From Nocardioides sp. zg-1230 (GTDB lineage Bacteria > Actinomycetota > Actinomycetes > Propionibacteriales > Nocardioidaceae): DNA of 64,000 nucleotides. The notes beneath the pieces were generated by a model. The model ran no database searches, had not been told where the DNA came from, and saw only the letters and a program-made list of their open reading frames with translations. Positions 25,369 through 35,574 of the stretch are shown piece by piece. Location: NCBI RefSeq assembly GCF_013155335.1, contig NZ_JABJQZ010000002.1, positions 1 to 64,000 of the forward strand, given 5' to 3'. The first letter of the stretch is position 1. Each line of letters begins with the position of its first letter. A program made the translations under genes and the position numbers.

Positions 25369-26694
25369 TCAGCGTCCCGCGACGCGGTGGGCGACCCGGG
25401 CGATGCGGCTGGTGCGCGGCAGGCCGGCGTCCTCACGACGGTCCGCGGCGCGGTAGAGGCCGTACAGCGCGTGCACGCCGGCCCACCTCAGCGGCTCCGG
25501 CTCCCACCTCCGCACGCGGTGCCCGGTCCACGGCAGCCGGGTCAGCTCGGTGTCGTGGCCGAGCACCAGGTCGCGCAGGGTGCGACCGGCCAGGTTGGTG
25601 GCGGTGAGCCCCGAGCCGACGTAGCCACCGGCATGGCCGAGGCCCGTCGCCGGGTCGTACGCCACGCTGGCGCTCCAGTCACGCGGCACGCCCAGCACGC
25701 CGCACCACGCGTGCTCGAGCCCCACGTCGGCAAGCGAGGGGAAGAGGGCCGTCAGCGTCGACCGCAGCTGCTCGACGGTCCGGTCCTGGGTGCGGCCGTC
25801 GACGTCGGTGCGCGAGCCGAAGCGGTACGGCACGCCGCGTCCGCCCATCGCGATGCGGCCGTCGGCGGTCCGCTGGGCGTAGCAGTAGGCGTGCGCCTCG
25901 TCGCCGAGCAGCTCCTCGCCCTCCCACCCGATCTCGCGCCACTGCGCCGCGGTGAGCGGCTCGGTGACCACGATCGCCGAGTTCATCGGCAGCCAGTCGC
26001 GCCGGTGGCCGGCGAGCCCCGCGGTGAAGCCCTCCAGGCACCGCAGCACCACCGGGGCGCGCAGGGTGCCGCGCGCGGTGACGACCGTGCCGGGGGAGAC
26101 CGACGCGACGCGGGTGCCCTCGTGGATGCGTACGCCGCGCTCCCGCACGACGCGGGCGACACCGGCCACCAGCTTCGCCGGCTGCACCCGCGCGCAGTCG
26201 GGGTCGAGGTGGCCCGACACCGCCCCGGCCACCCGGATCCGCTCGGCCACCTGTGCCGCGCTGAGCTCGCCGGCGAGGCGTCGGCGCTGGGCCTCCGACC
26301 GCGCGACGGTCAGCACGCCGCCGCGGACGATGTCGGCCTCGATGTCCTCCCGTGCCGCCTCGCCGATGACCTCGTCGACCGTGGCGCGGAGCGCGTCGCG
26401 CAGACGTCGGACGCCGTCCTCGCCCGCCACGGCGGCGTACGTCCGCGCACTGCCGGCGAGCTCGCTGGACAGCCACCCGCCGTTGCGGCCCGACGCGCCG
26501 AAGCCGGCGAACTCCGCCTCGACCACACGGATGTCGAGGGTGGGGTCGGCCTCGACGAGGTAGTACGCCGCCCAGAGGCCCGTGAGGCCGCCGCCGACGA
26601 TGGCGACGTCGCACGTGTCGTCCCCACCGAGAGGGTCCGTGCGGGTGGGCAGCCCGACCTGCTGCCACCAGAAGGACACGCCGCCGTTGCGCAC
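25369..26694 (-). CDS. FAD-dependent oxidoreductase, DAO family
   Basis: 441 residues. The N-terminal Rossmann motif is CDVAIVGGGLTGLWAAYYL, followed by the acidic end of strand 2 in RVVEAEFAGFGASGRNGG, a sequence typical of DAO-type amine oxidases such as the gamma-glutamylputrescine oxidase group. The C-terminal FAD contact is GYVGSGLTATNLAGRTL. It probably oxidises an amine or amino acid to an imine with release of peroxide; the substrate is unknown. CATGAT (26701-26706, reverse strand) ends 6 nt before the GTG, consistent with a leaderless transcript. It is divergent from the rplM operon. Confidence 0.85.
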   Translation of the reverse strand: MRNGGVSFWWQQVGLPTRTDPLGGDDTCDVAIVGGGLTGLWAAYYLVEADPTLDIRVVEAEFAGFGASGRNGGWLSSELAGSARTYAAVAGEDGVRRLRDALRATVDEVIGEAAREDIEADIVRGGVLTVARSEAQRRRLAGELSAAQVAERIRVAGAVSGHLDPDCARVQPAKLVAGVARVVRERGVRIHEGTRVASVSPGTVVTARGTLRAPVVLRCLEGFTAGLAGHRRDWLPMNSAIVVTEPLTAAQWREIGWEGEELLGDEAHAYCYAQRTADGRIAMGGRGVPYRFGSRTDVDGRTQDRTVEQLRSTLTALFPSLADVGLEHAWCGVLGVPRDWSASVAYDPATGLGHAGGYVGSGLTATNLAGRTLRDLVLGHDTELTRLPWTGHRVRRWEPEPLRWAGVHALYGLYRAADRREDAGLPRTSRIARVAHRVAGR

Positions 26695-26730
26695 GCGGTC
26701 ATCATGGCCTCTGCCGTTGTGACCGCCGTT

Positions 26731-26760
26731 TTGACCCTCCCGCTCGGCGCGCCGTAATCT
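26731..26760 (+). promoter_or_regulatory. Promoter of the rplM-rpsI operon
   Basis: TTGACC (26731-26736) and TAATCT (26755-26760) with an 18-bp spacer are a near-consensus SigA-type promoter. Transcription would begin near 26767, leaving a leader of about 175 nt before rplM. Confidence 0.8.
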
Positions 26761-26827
26761 TGCTGGTCGCGACTCCTGCCGCGTCCGCCCCTCCGGGTGC
26801 GGGTGCAGATCCGGACGTCATCCCTCG

Positions 26828-26913
26828 TCTCCCGCTCGTGGAGCGGGGGAGCGATCCGGGCCGTGTTCGTCAGAAGCCGCAGCAGCACCAGCCGGCCCTC
26901 GTCCGGGGGCCGG
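26828..26913 (+). promoter_or_regulatory. Structured 5' leader of rplM-rpsI, possible ribosomal-protein autoregulatory element
   Basis: Two hairpins lie in the leader: CCCGCTC/GAGCGGG (26831-26837 with 26841-26847, extendable to about 10 bp with one mismatch) and CCGGCCC/GGGCCGG (26892-26898 with 26907-26913). Ribosomal-protein operons often carry leaders bound by one of their products. I do not recognise a named L13 leader class here, so the role is inference. Confidence 0.4.
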
Positions 26914-26941
26914 GACCAACGAACCAGAACGGGATACCGCC

Positions 26942-27385
26942 GTGCGCACGTACAGCCCCAAGCCCGCTGACATCCAGCGCGAGTGGCTCGTCATCGACGC
27001 CACCGACGTGGTCCTCGGACGCCTCGCCGTCCAGACCGCCAACCTCCTCCGCGGCAAGCACAAGCCGACCTTCGCTCCTCACATGGACATGGGCGACTTC
27101 GTGATCATCGTCAACGCCTCCCAGGTGTCGCTGTCGGGGACCAAGAAGACCACCAAGATGGCCTACCGCCACTCCGGCTACCCGGGCGGCCTCTCGGCCA
27201 CCCCGTTCGGTGAGCTCCTCGAGAAGGACGCCCGCAAGGCCATCGAGAAGGCCGTGTGGGGCATGCTCCCGAAGAACAAGCTCGGTCGCCAGATGCTGAA
27301 GAAGCTCAAGGTCTACGCCGGCCCCGACCACCCGCACGCGGCCCAGAAGGCCATCCCGTTCGAGATCTCGCAGATCTCCCAGTGA
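26942..27385 (+). CDS. rplM: 50S ribosomal protein L13
   Basis: 147 residues, normal length. Characteristic L13 segments are [69 protein letters not shown] and [13 protein letters not shown]. It is an early-assembling protein of the large subunit that binds 23S rRNA. Start GTG, behind a strong promoter and a long leader. It forms an operon with rpsI, as in nearly all bacteria. Confidence 0.97.
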   Translation: MRTYSPKPADIQREWLVIDATDVVLGRLAVQTANLLRGKHKPTFAPHMDMGDFVIIVNASQVSLSGTKKTTKMAYRHSGYPGGLSATPFGELLEKDARKAIEKAVWGMLPKNKLGRQMLKKLKVYAGPDHPHAAQKAIPFEISQISQ

Positions 27386-27399
27386 CTGAGGACTCACAG

Positions 27400-27900
27400 A
27401 TGACTGAGAACACCACCGAGGTCGAGGAGACCTTCGAGGCGAACGCCGAGGGCGTTTCCTACACCTCCGAGAGCGACGCCTCCGCCGACACCCCCGCCCG
27501 CCCGGCCACCATCGCGCCCGCCGGTGCGACCGGCCGCCGCAAGGAGGCCGTCGCCCGCGTGCGCATCGTCCCCGGCACCGGCGAGTGGACCATCAACGGT
27601 CGCTCGATGGACAGCTACTTCCCCAACAAGCTGCACCAGCAGATCGCCAACGAGCCGTTCGTCGAGCTGCAGCTCGAGGGCCGCTTCGACGTGATCGCCC
27701 GCATCCACGGCGGCGGCATCGCCGGCCAGGCCGGCGCGCTGCGCCTCGGCGTGGCCCGCGCGCTCAACGCCGTCGACGTCGAGGCCAACCGCCCGGCGCT
27801 CAAGAAGGCCGGTCTGCTCACCCGCGACGCCCGCGTCGTGGAGCGCAAGAAGGCCGGTCTCAAGAAGGCCCGCAAGGCCTCGCAGTTCAGCAAGCGCTGA
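27400..27900 (+). CDS. rpsI: 30S ribosomal protein S9
   Basis: 166 residues. The last 128 are canonical S9 ([57 protein letters not shown], ending QFSKR), whose C-terminal Lys-Arg tail reaches the decoding centre. The first 40 residues are an acidic, disordered extension common in actinobacterial S9. The ATG at 27400 has GAGGA about 8 nt upstream; an in-frame GTG at 27382 overlapping the rplM stop is a second possibility. A strong terminator follows 15 bp downstream. Confidence 0.96.
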   Translation: MTENTTEVEETFEANAEGVSYTSESDASADTPARPATIAPAGATGRRKEAVARVRIVPGTGEWTINGRSMDSYFPNKLHQQIANEPFVELQLEGRFDVIARIHGGGIAGQAGALRLGVARALNAVDVEANRPALKKAGLLTRDARVVERKKAGLKKARKASQFSKR

Positions 27901-27914
27901 CCCAGCCTGCACCT

Positions 27915-27951
27915 CGAGGCCCGCACCGTCGTTTCGACGGTGCGGGCCTCG
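27915..27951 (+). terminator. Terminator of rplM-rpsI operon
   Basis: A perfect 17-bp stem (27915-27931 with 27935-27951) closed by TTT; the real loop is slightly larger. It lies 15 bp after rpsI and 55 bp before glmM. Confidence 0.9.
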
Positions 27952-28006
27952 TCGCATGTCCTCTCGGTTCGGTGCCGGGTGCCGCGGACCCGTAGGCTCC
28001 CGGGCC

Positions 28007-29353
28007 ATGACGCGACTCTTCGGCACGGACGGGGTCCGGGGCCTGGCCAACGCTGACCTCACGGCCGAGCTGGCCCTCGACCTCTCCGTCTGTGCGGCAC
28101 ACGTCCTGGCCGACCGCGGCGAGTTCGAGGGACACCGCCCCCTTGCCGTCGTGGGCCGCGACACACGCATCTCCGGTCAGTTCCTCGAGGCCGCGGTCGT
28201 CGCCGGCCTCGCCTCTGCCGGGGTCGACGTGCTCCTGCTGGGCGTGCTGCCGACCCCCGGCGTGGCCTACATGACCGACCGGCTCGGCGCCGACCTCGGC
28301 GTGATGCTGTCGGCCTCCCACAACCCGATGCCCGACAACGGCATCAAGTTCCTCGCCCGCGGCGGGCACAAGCTCGACGACGCGATCGAGATCGCCATCG
28401 AGCGCCGGATGGGGGAGCCGTGGCAGCGGCCCACCGGCGGTGCCGTCGGCCGCGTCGACGTCTACGAGAGTGCCGTCGAGGAGTACGCCGCACACCTCGA
28501 GAGCACGATCAGCCACCCGCTGGTGGGGCTCAAGGTCGTCCTCGACTGCGCCGAGGGCGCCGCGCACGCGGCGGGTCCGCGGGCGCTCGAGGACGCCGGC
28601 GCGACCGTGATCGCGATCCACGCCGACCCCGACGGCCTCAACATCAACGACGACTGCGGCTCCACGCACCTCGGCGACCTGCAGAAGGCCGTCGTCGAGC
28701 ACGGCGCCCACGCCGGCTTCGCGCTCGACGGTGACGCCGACCGCTGCCTCGCGGTCGACGCCGAGGGCAACGTCGTCGACGGCGACCAGATCCTCGCCAT
28801 CTTGTCCCTCTCGCTGCTCGAGCAGGGACGGCTGGCCAAGGACACGGTGGTCGCGACCGTGATGAGCAACCTCGGCTTCGTCCAGGCTATGCGCGCCGGC
28901 GGGGTCGGCGTGCGCCAGACGAAGGTCGGCGACCGCTACGTCCTCGAGGCGATGAAGGTCTCCGGCTACAACCTCGGCGGCGAGCAGTCCGGCCACGTCA
29001 TCCTCAGCGACCACGCCACCACCGGTGACGGCATCCTCACCACGCTGCACGTCATGGAGCGGATGGCCACCACCGGGCGGTCGCTGGCCGACCTCGCCGC
29101 GGTGATGACCCGGCTCCCGCAGGTCCTCCTCAACGTCTCCGGCGTCGACAAGTCGCGCGCCGACGAGGACGCCGTGCTCGCCGCGGCCGTCGCCGAGGAG
29201 GAGGCCGTGCTGGGGGAGCGGGGCCGCATCCTGCTGCGCCCCTCGGGCACCGAGCCGATCGTGCGGGTGATGGTCGAGGCGCCCACCGAGGACGAGGCCG
29301 AGGGCGTCGCCTCGCGGCTCGCCGACGTCGTACGCCGCCAGCTGGCGCTGTAG
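28007..29353 (+). CDS. glmM: Phosphoglucosamine mutase
   Basis: 448 residues, standard length. It interconverts glucosamine-6-phosphate and glucosamine-1-phosphate on the way to UDP-GlcNAc for peptidoglycan. The phosphoserine loop is [13 protein letters not shown] (Ser104 by my count), the metal loop is [11 protein letters not shown], the sugar loop is [10 protein letters not shown] and the phosphate site is [18 protein letters not shown] (27993-27998) ends 8 nt before the ATG and no Shine-Dalgarno is present, so the message is probably leaderless. GlmS, which makes its substrate, is encoded 4.4 kb downstream on the same strand. Confidence 0.96.
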   Translation: MTRLFGTDGVRGLANADLTAELALDLSVCAAHVLADRGEFEGHRPLAVVGRDTRISGQFLEAAVVAGLASAGVDVLLLGVLPTPGVAYMTDRLGADLGVMLSASHNPMPDNGIKFLARGGHKLDDAIEIAIERRMGEPWQRPTGGAVGRVDVYESAVEEYAAHLESTISHPLVGLKVVLDCAEGAAHAAGPRALEDAGATVIAIHADPDGLNINDDCGSTHLGDLQKAVVEHGAHAGFALDGDADRCLAVDAEGNVVDGDQILAILSLSLLEQGRLAKDTVVATVMSNLGFVQAMRAGGVGVRQTKVGDRYVLEAMKVSGYNLGGEQSGHVILSDHATTGDGILTTLHVMERMATTGRSLADLAAVMTRLPQVLLNVSGVDKSRADEDAVLAAAVAEEEAVLGERGRILLRPSGTEPIVRVMVEAPTEDEAEGVASRLADVVRRQLAL

Positions 29354-29365
29354 GCAGCGTCTGCT

Positions 29366-29896
29366 GTGACCGACGATCCACGGCCCGGCTTCGAGGAGCG
29401 GGAGGCTCAGCACCGCGGCTGGCTCTCACCTGGTGACGTCGCGTTCGGGGTCGGGATGGGGCTGGTGCTCGCCGTGGTGCTCGTCGCCCTGATGCCCGGC
29501 ACGCGCGTTCACCTGCTGGGCGGGACCGACCAGACGGAGACGACGGTCGTCGCCGTGCGCGAGGGCCCCCGCCCCGGGGAGGACGACCGCACCCTGACCT
29601 CCTACGAACTGCGCTGGTCCGAGGGCGACGACGTGCGGACCGCCACGTTCCGTCGCTCGGGGCCCGCGAAACGTGAGGTCGGCGACACCTGGACGATGTG
29701 GGTCTCACCGGACGGCTCGTCGATGGAGACGAGCTCACCGCTCGCCACCTGGCTCTGGCTGGGGATCGGCCTGCCCGCCTTCGTCCTCCTGATCGGAGCG
29801 ATCGTGCGTTGGCGGGGGCGCGTGATGGCGAGGTCGGCGGTCCGCGAGGCCGACCGGATCGAGGCGGCACGCCGACGTCGCGCCGCGCGCCGCTAA
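29366..29896 (+). CDS. DUF3592-like membrane protein
   Basis: 176 residues with two transmembrane helices (about 24-43, VAFGVGMGLVLAVVLVALMP, and about 127-147, WLWLGIGLPAFVLLIGAIV) enclosing a beta-rich extracytoplasmic segment with YELRWSEGDDVRTATF and VGDTWTMWVSPDG. This is the arrangement of DUF3592 proteins, whose function is unknown. Basic C-terminal tail. It begins 12 bp after glmM and is probably co-transcribed; its stop overlaps the convergent stop of the next gene. Confidence 0.75.
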   Translation: MTDDPRPGFEEREAQHRGWLSPGDVAFGVGMGLVLAVVLVALMPGTRVHLLGGTDQTETTVVAVREGPRPGEDDRTLTSYELRWSEGDDVRTATFRRSGPAKREVGDTWTMWVSPDGSSMETSSPLATWLWLGIGLPAFVLLIGAIVRWRGRVMARSAVREADRIEAARRRRAARR

Positions 29897-30243
29897 GCCC
29901 CGCGCAGGGCACCGAGCCGGCGGGCGGCCTCGCGGGCCGCGGCAGCACGCTCGGGGACCGAGCAGGCGTACGCCCTCCCGGCGTCGTGCAGCGCAGCGAT
30001 CTCCGCGTCGAGGATCGCGAGCTCGTCGGCCTCGCTCAGCACGCGGCGCTCGGCCTCGGCGGCCCCGACGCCGACGGGTGCGTCCTCCAGGGCGCCGGCG
30101 ACGCGCTCGGTCGGCACGGCCTCGGCGTTCTCCAGCGCCGCGAGCGCGGTCCGCAGGGTCGACACGGTCTCGGCGTCCCGGGCGCGGCGGGCGTCGAGCA
30201 GCGCCGCACGGAGCCGGCTGCGGAGCGGCGAGTCGGTGGTCAT
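29893..30243 (-). CDS. Small YqeY/GatB-like protein
   Basis: 116 residues. The start (LRSRLRAALLDARRARDAETVSTLRTALAALENAE) matches the beginning of YqeY/GatB-tail proteins, which resemble the tRNA-binding tail of amidotransferase subunit GatB. The rest is Ala/Glu-rich and helical. No function is established. The ATG at 30243 follows CAGGGT (ending 6 nt upstream) and no Shine-Dalgarno is visible. The frame continues upstream to 30309, but the extra residues are basic, proline-containing and overlap a palindrome, so I reject that start. Confidence 0.7.
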   Translation of the reverse strand: MTTDSPLRSRLRAALLDARRARDAETVSTLRTALAALENAEAVPTERVAGALEDAPVGVGAAEAERRVLSEADELAILDAEIAALHDAGRAYACSVPERAAAAREAARRLGALRGA

Positions 30244-30281
30244 GCCGCCACCCTGTCCGAGTGTCCCGCGCCGCGCACCCG

Positions 30282-30344
30282 GATATCTGAGGACACCACG
30301 GACGTCCACGGCCCGACCTGACGTCCACCACGTCCTCAGATATC
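30282..30344. repeat. 13-bp perfect inverted repeat in a divergent intergenic region
   Basis: GATATCTGAGGAC (30282-30294) and GTCCTCAGATATC (30332-30344) are exact reverse complements 37 bp apart; GGACGTC also recurs in both halves. It lies between the divergent YqeY-like and GNAT genes. It could be an operator or an mRNA or DNA hairpin; too far apart for a classical terminator. Confidence 0.6.
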
Positions 30345-30382
30345 GGCGTGCGCGCGCAGGGGTGCGCGGCTACGGTCACCGC

Positions 30383-31375
30383 GTGGTCGACATCGAGCAG
30401 ATCAACCCGCGCAACGAGGCAGCGCTGCGGGCGTGGTGGGAGGTCGGGCACGCTGCCACCGCCGACCGGCCCGGCACGCCGTGGCCGCTGTGGGAGCAGA
30501 GCCGCATCGGGCTGCCGGCGGACAACCCCGAGCGCTCGACCACCCTGCTGGGGGCGATCGACGGCCGGGTGATGGTCGGGGCCGGGATGGCGATCATCAC
30601 CTCGCAGGACAACCTGCACCTCGCCGGCTCGGCGGTGTACGTCGACGCGGGCCGGCGCCGTGAGGGGATCGGGTCCGCACTGCTCGCCGAGATCGAGGTC
30701 ATCGCGGGCGGGCACGGTCGCACCACCCTCACCGGCGAGGCGTACCTGCCGCCGGGAGGAACGGCGCCGGCGGAGGCGTTCGCCCGCGCGCGCGGCTTCG
30801 AGGTGGCCAGCCGGGAGTCCATCAAGGAGATCGCGGTCGCCGACTACCTCGACCGTCGCGAGTCGCTGGCGGCTCAGGCGCCGACGCCCGACGGCTACCG
30901 GATCATCACGTTCGACACCGTCTGCCCCGAGGAGCACGTCGCCTCCTTCGGTCGGCTGCTCGGGATGCTGTTCTCCGAGATCCCGCTGGGCGACCTCGAC
31001 CTCCGGGCCTCGGAGTGGACGCCCGAGCGCATCCGCGAGGCCGAGCAGCTGCAGGTGTCGGTCGGCCGGCACGTGCACACCGCGATGGCGCTCGCCCCCG
31101 ACGGCTCCGTGGCCGGCGTGAGCGACGTACGCGTGAACGACACCGACCCGGCGCACGCCCAGATCGGCATCACCCTCGTCGACCCGGCCCACCGCGGCAA
31201 GCGGCTCGGGCTGGCGTTGAAGCTCGCGACCCACGACCTCGCGGTGGCGACGTACCCCGACCTGGTGTCCGTCGACACCTCCAACGCCGAGGTCAACACC
31301 CGGATGAACGCCGTCAACGAGGCGCTGGGCTACCGCACCATCGAGACGCTGCTGGAGCTGCAGAAGCGGCTGTGA
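30383..31375 (+). CDS. Tandem-domain GNAT family N-acetyltransferase
   Basis: 330 residues with two GNAT halves: VYVDAGRRREGIGSALLAEI (about residues 82-101) and LVDPAHRGKRLGLALKLATH (about 264-283). It ends NAEVNTRMNAVNEALGYR, nearly the same as the end of the paralogue at 3997-5013. The first half retains the pyrophosphate-binding loop, so both domains may bind acetyl-CoA. Substrate unknown. The GTG start is preceded by TACGGT (30371-30376) with a 6-nt gap, supporting this start and a leaderless message. Its stop directly abuts the stop of the convergent HxlR gene. Confidence 0.83.
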   Translation: MVDIEQINPRNEAALRAWWEVGHAATADRPGTPWPLWEQSRIGLPADNPERSTTLLGAIDGRVMVGAGMAIITSQDNLHLAGSAVYVDAGRRREGIGSALLAEIEVIAGGHGRTTLTGEAYLPPGGTAPAEAFARARGFEVASRESIKEIAVADYLDRRESLAAQAPTPDGYRIITFDTVCPEEHVASFGRLLGMLFSEIPLGDLDLRASEWTPERIREAEQLQVSVGRHVHTAMALAPDGSVAGVSDVRVNDTDPAHAQIGITLVDPAHRGKRLGLALKLATHDLAVATYPDLVSVDTSNAEVNTRMNAVNEALGYRTIETLLELQKRL

Positions 31376-31759
31376 TCAGCGCGCGTCCGCGCTGTCGTCG
31401 TACGCCGCACGCGCCCCGAGGATCTGCGTCAGGTGGGTCTCGGCCCAGTCGGTGAGCGTCTGGATCGGGCCGCCGAGCGACGCGCCGAGGTCGGTCAGCT
31501 CGTAGTCCACCCGGGGCGGCACCTGGGCGTGCACCGTGCGGGTGAGCAGGCCGTCGCGCTCCATCGCGCGCAGGGTCTGGGTGAGCACCTTCGCCGCGAC
31601 CCCGCCGATGCGCGCCCGGAGCTCGGTGAACCTCAACGGGCCGTCACGGAGGGCGCCGATGACCAGGACGGTCCACTTGTCGCCGATGCGGTCGAGCACG
31701 ACCCGGGTGGGGCACTCGGGGTCGAAGGCGTCGCCGCGGTCGTCACGCATGGTTACCAT
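31376..31759 (-). CDS. HxlR-family winged-helix transcriptional regulator
   Basis: 127 residues. The HxlR domain is plain: CPTRVVLDRIGDKWTVLVIG, LRDGPLRFTELRARIGGV, KVLTQTLRAMERDGLLTR and VDYELTDLGASL. Cys16 sits at the position used for redox or electrophile sensing in many HxlR proteins. It is divergent from an NAD(P)H-binding oxidoreductase, the classical target arrangement. TATAAG (31766-31771, reverse strand) ends 6 nt before the ATG at 31759, which favours that start over the ATG at 31750. Confidence 0.9.
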   Translation of the reverse strand: MVTMRDDRGDAFDPECPTRVVLDRIGDKWTVLVIGALRDGPLRFTELRARIGGVAAKVLTQTLRAMERDGLLTRTVHAQVPPRVDYELTDLGASLGGPIQTLTDWAETHLTQILGARAAYDDSADAR

Positions 31760-31804
31760 GAGGTACTTATAGCACGTTGAAGTGCTTGGTTACCAGTGGT
31801 TACC
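31751..31804. promoter_or_regulatory. Putative HxlR operator: three GGTTACC boxes
   Basis: GGTTACC occurs at 31751-31757, 31788-31794 and 31798-31804. The last two are one helical turn apart. The first overlaps the start of the regulator gene and the -10 of its transcript lies between boxes. Autoregulation and control of the divergent oxidoreductase are inferred. Confidence 0.6.
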
Positions 31805-31842
31805 GTCAGTGGTCCACCCCTCTCCTCACCGAAGGACACACC

Positions 31843-32427
31843 ATGAAGATCGCCCTGTTCGGAGCCACCGGCATGGTCGGCTCCCGCATCGCCGCCGAGG
31901 CCACCGCCCGTGGCCACCAGGTCACCTCGCTCAGCCGGTCGACCGGCGCCGACATGGCCGACGCCGCGGCCGTGCGGGACGCCGCCGGGTCGCACGACGT
32001 CGTCATCTCCGCGACCGGGCCGAGCCGCGCGGGCGAGTCCCACGAGCCCTGGCTCGCCTCCGTCTCCACGCTGCTCGAGCACGCGGGCGACACGCGGGTG
32101 CTCTTCGTCGGTGGCGCCGGCTCGCTGCTCACCCCCGACGGCACCCGGCTGCTCGACACCGACGGGTTCCCCGAGGAGTACAAGGCCGAGGCCACCTCCG
32201 GTGCCGCCGCGCTCGACCTCTTCCGCACGGCGCCGGAGTCGTGCGACTGGACCTTCCTCAGCCCCGCGCCCGTCATCGCACCCGGCGAGCGCACCGGCGC
32301 CTACGCCACCGCCCTCGACACCCCCGCCGGCGACTTCATCAGCGCCGAGGACTACGCCGTCGCCCTCCTCGACGAGATCGAGCAGCCGCGCCACCGGCGC
32401 CAGCGCTTCACCGCGGCCGCGGCCTGA
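31843..32427 (+). CDS. NAD(P)H-binding SDR-like oxidoreductase
   Basis: 194 residues. N-terminal Rossmann motif KIALFGATGMVGSRIAAEA, then VLFVGGAGSLL and DWTFLSPAPVIAPG, as in the NAD(P)-binding (NmrA/SDR-a5-like) reductases. Such proteins act as quinone or small-molecule reductases or as redox sensors. Start ATG with GAAGGA about 8 nt upstream. Transcribed divergently from an HxlR regulator, which suggests induction by a quinone, aldehyde or similar electrophile; this is inference from the family. A long palindromic terminator follows. Confidence 0.85.
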   Translation: MKIALFGATGMVGSRIAAEATARGHQVTSLSRSTGADMADAAAVRDAAGSHDVVISATGPSRAGESHEPWLASVSTLLEHAGDTRVLFVGGAGSLLTPDGTRLLDTDGFPEEYKAEATSGAAALDLFRTAPESCDWTFLSPAPVIAPGERTGAYATALDTPAGDFISAEDYAVALLDEIEQPRHRRQRFTAAAA

Positions 32428-32503
32428 GCGACGTACGCCGGCGTCGGAGTCCCGGCTGTCCGGGGTGCTCCGGCACCGTCCCGGTCATCGAGCTGGCCCG
32501 GTA

Positions 32504-32550
32504 GATCGTGGAGTCCTGAGGTCACCCGGTGACCTCAGGACTCGACGATC
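32504..32550. terminator. Long palindromic terminator between convergent genes
   Basis: A near-perfect 47-nt palindrome: 23-bp arms (32504-32526 with 32528-32550) with one mismatch and a single central base. It lies between the oxidoreductase and coaA, which converge, so it probably serves both. The perfect inner arms are 16 bp. The surrounding 193 bp hold nothing else I can support. Confidence 0.8.
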
Positions 32551-32620
32551 CCGTGTGACCTCCCGCCCAATCCCCTCGCAGTCGTCGCGGCAGCCTCGGA
32601 TGAGGCGTGCGGCAGACCTC

Positions 32621-33649
32621 TCAGAGCTTGCGCAGGCGCACGTAGCGCACGGAGTGGTCGGCGTCCTTGCGGAGCACCAGGTTGGCGCGGGAGCGGGTGG
32701 GAGCGACGTTCTGCACGAGGTTGGGCTCGTTGATGGAGTCCCAGATGCGGGTGGCCTGGTCGACGGCCTCGTCGTGGGAGAGGGCGGCGTACTTGCGGAA
32801 GTACGACGCCGGGTCGCGGAAGGCGGTCTCGCGCAACCGCAGGAAGCGGTCGACGTACCAGCGCTTGATGTCGGTCAGCGCGGCGTCGACGTAGACGGAG
32901 AAGTCGAAGAAGTCGCTGACCGCGAGGCCGGTGCGGCCGTCGTCACGCATGCGGGCGGGCTGCAGGACGTTGAGGCCCTCGACGATCACGATGTCCGGGC
33001 GCTTGACCACGACCTTCTCGTCGGGCAGGACGTCGTAGACGAGGTGGGAGTAGATCGGCGCCTCGACCTCGTCGCGGCCCGACTTGATGTCGATGACGAA
33101 CTTGAGCAGCGCCCGGCGGTCGTAGGACTCCGGGAAGCCCTTGCGGTGCAGGATGCCGCGGCGCTCGAGCTCGGCGTTGGGGAGCAGGAAGCCGTCGGTC
33201 GTCACCAGCGCGACGTTGGGGTGCTCGGGCCAGTGGGCGAGCATCTGCTGCAGCACGCGGGCGGTGGTCGACTTGCCGACCGCGACGGAGCCCGCGAGCC
33301 CGATCACGAACGGCGTACGCGGTGGGGTGACGCGGTGCAGGAACTCCTCCTGCTCGCGGTGCAGCCGGGAGTTGGCCGCGACGTAGAGGCTCAGCAGGCG
33401 CGAGAGCGGGAGGTAGACCTGCTCGATCTCGCGCAGGTCGAGCTGGTCGCCGAGGCCGCGGAGCCGGGCGACCTCCTCGCGCGTCAGCGTCGTCTCGGCC
33501 TTGCCGGCGAGCTGCGCCCACGCGGCCCGCTCGAGCTCGACGTAGGGGGAGGTCTCATTGCCGTTGGGATTGCCGTTGGGATTACCAATGGGATTGCCGT
33601 TTGGGGTGCCGTCGGCGCCGCCGTTGGAGGGCGGTGCGACCTCGGACAT
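32621..33649 (-). CDS. coaA: Type I pantothenate kinase
   Basis: 342 residues. It phosphorylates pantothenate, the first and controlling step of coenzyme A synthesis. The P-loop is [43 protein letters not shown] and [10 protein letters not shown] are family landmarks, and the C-terminus [20 protein letters not shown] is typical. The core of about 307 residues is normal. The first 32 residues are a low-complexity Asn/Gly/Pro stretch encoded by a 12-bp tandem repeat. Divergent from glmS across 65 bp. Confidence 0.95.
   Translation of the reverse strand: MSEVAPPSNGGADGTPNGNPIGNPNGNPNGNETSPYVELERAAWAQLAGKAETTLTREEVARLRGLGDQLDLREIEQVYLPLSRLLSLYVAANSRLHREQEEFLHRVTPPRTPFVIGLAGSVAVGKSTTARVLQQMLAHWPEHPNVALVTTDGFLLPNAELERRGILHRKGFPESYDRRALLKFVIDIKSGRDEVEAPIYSHLVYDVLPDEKVVVKRPDIVIVEGLNVLQPARMRDDGRTGLAVSDFFDFSVYVDAALTDIKRWYVDRFLRLRETAFRDPASYFRKYAALSHDEAVDQATRIWDSINEPNLVQNVAPTRSRANLVLRKDADHSVRYVRLRKL
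33557..33604 (-). repeat. 12-bp tandem repeat encoding NPNG units in coaA
   Basis: Four consecutive 12-bp units; on the reverse strand the unit is CCCAACGGCAAT, reading P-N-G-N. Units 1 and 2 are identical, 3 and 4 are diverged (one gives P-I-G-N). A fifth partial unit may extend to about 33611. Such tracts are prone to slippage and change length without breaking the frame. Confidence 0.85.
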
Positions 33650-33714
33650 GGGTGCGATTGTGGCACCGCACGGGGGCGCAGCCGTGCAGCGGCCTGCCGA
33701 TAGACTCCCCGGCC

Positions 33715-35559
<1,845 letters not shown>

Positions 35560-35574
35560 GCCGGGAAGGTTCCC

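Noticed and set aside
33557..33604. Tandem repeat considered as a CRISPR-like or mobile array
   Set aside because: The unit is 12 bp, in frame with coaA and without spacers.
33650..33714. A glmS ribozyme upstream of glmS
   Set aside because: The gap to the divergent coaA is only 65 bp and the -10 lies 8 nt before the ATG, leaving no leader for a ribozyme.
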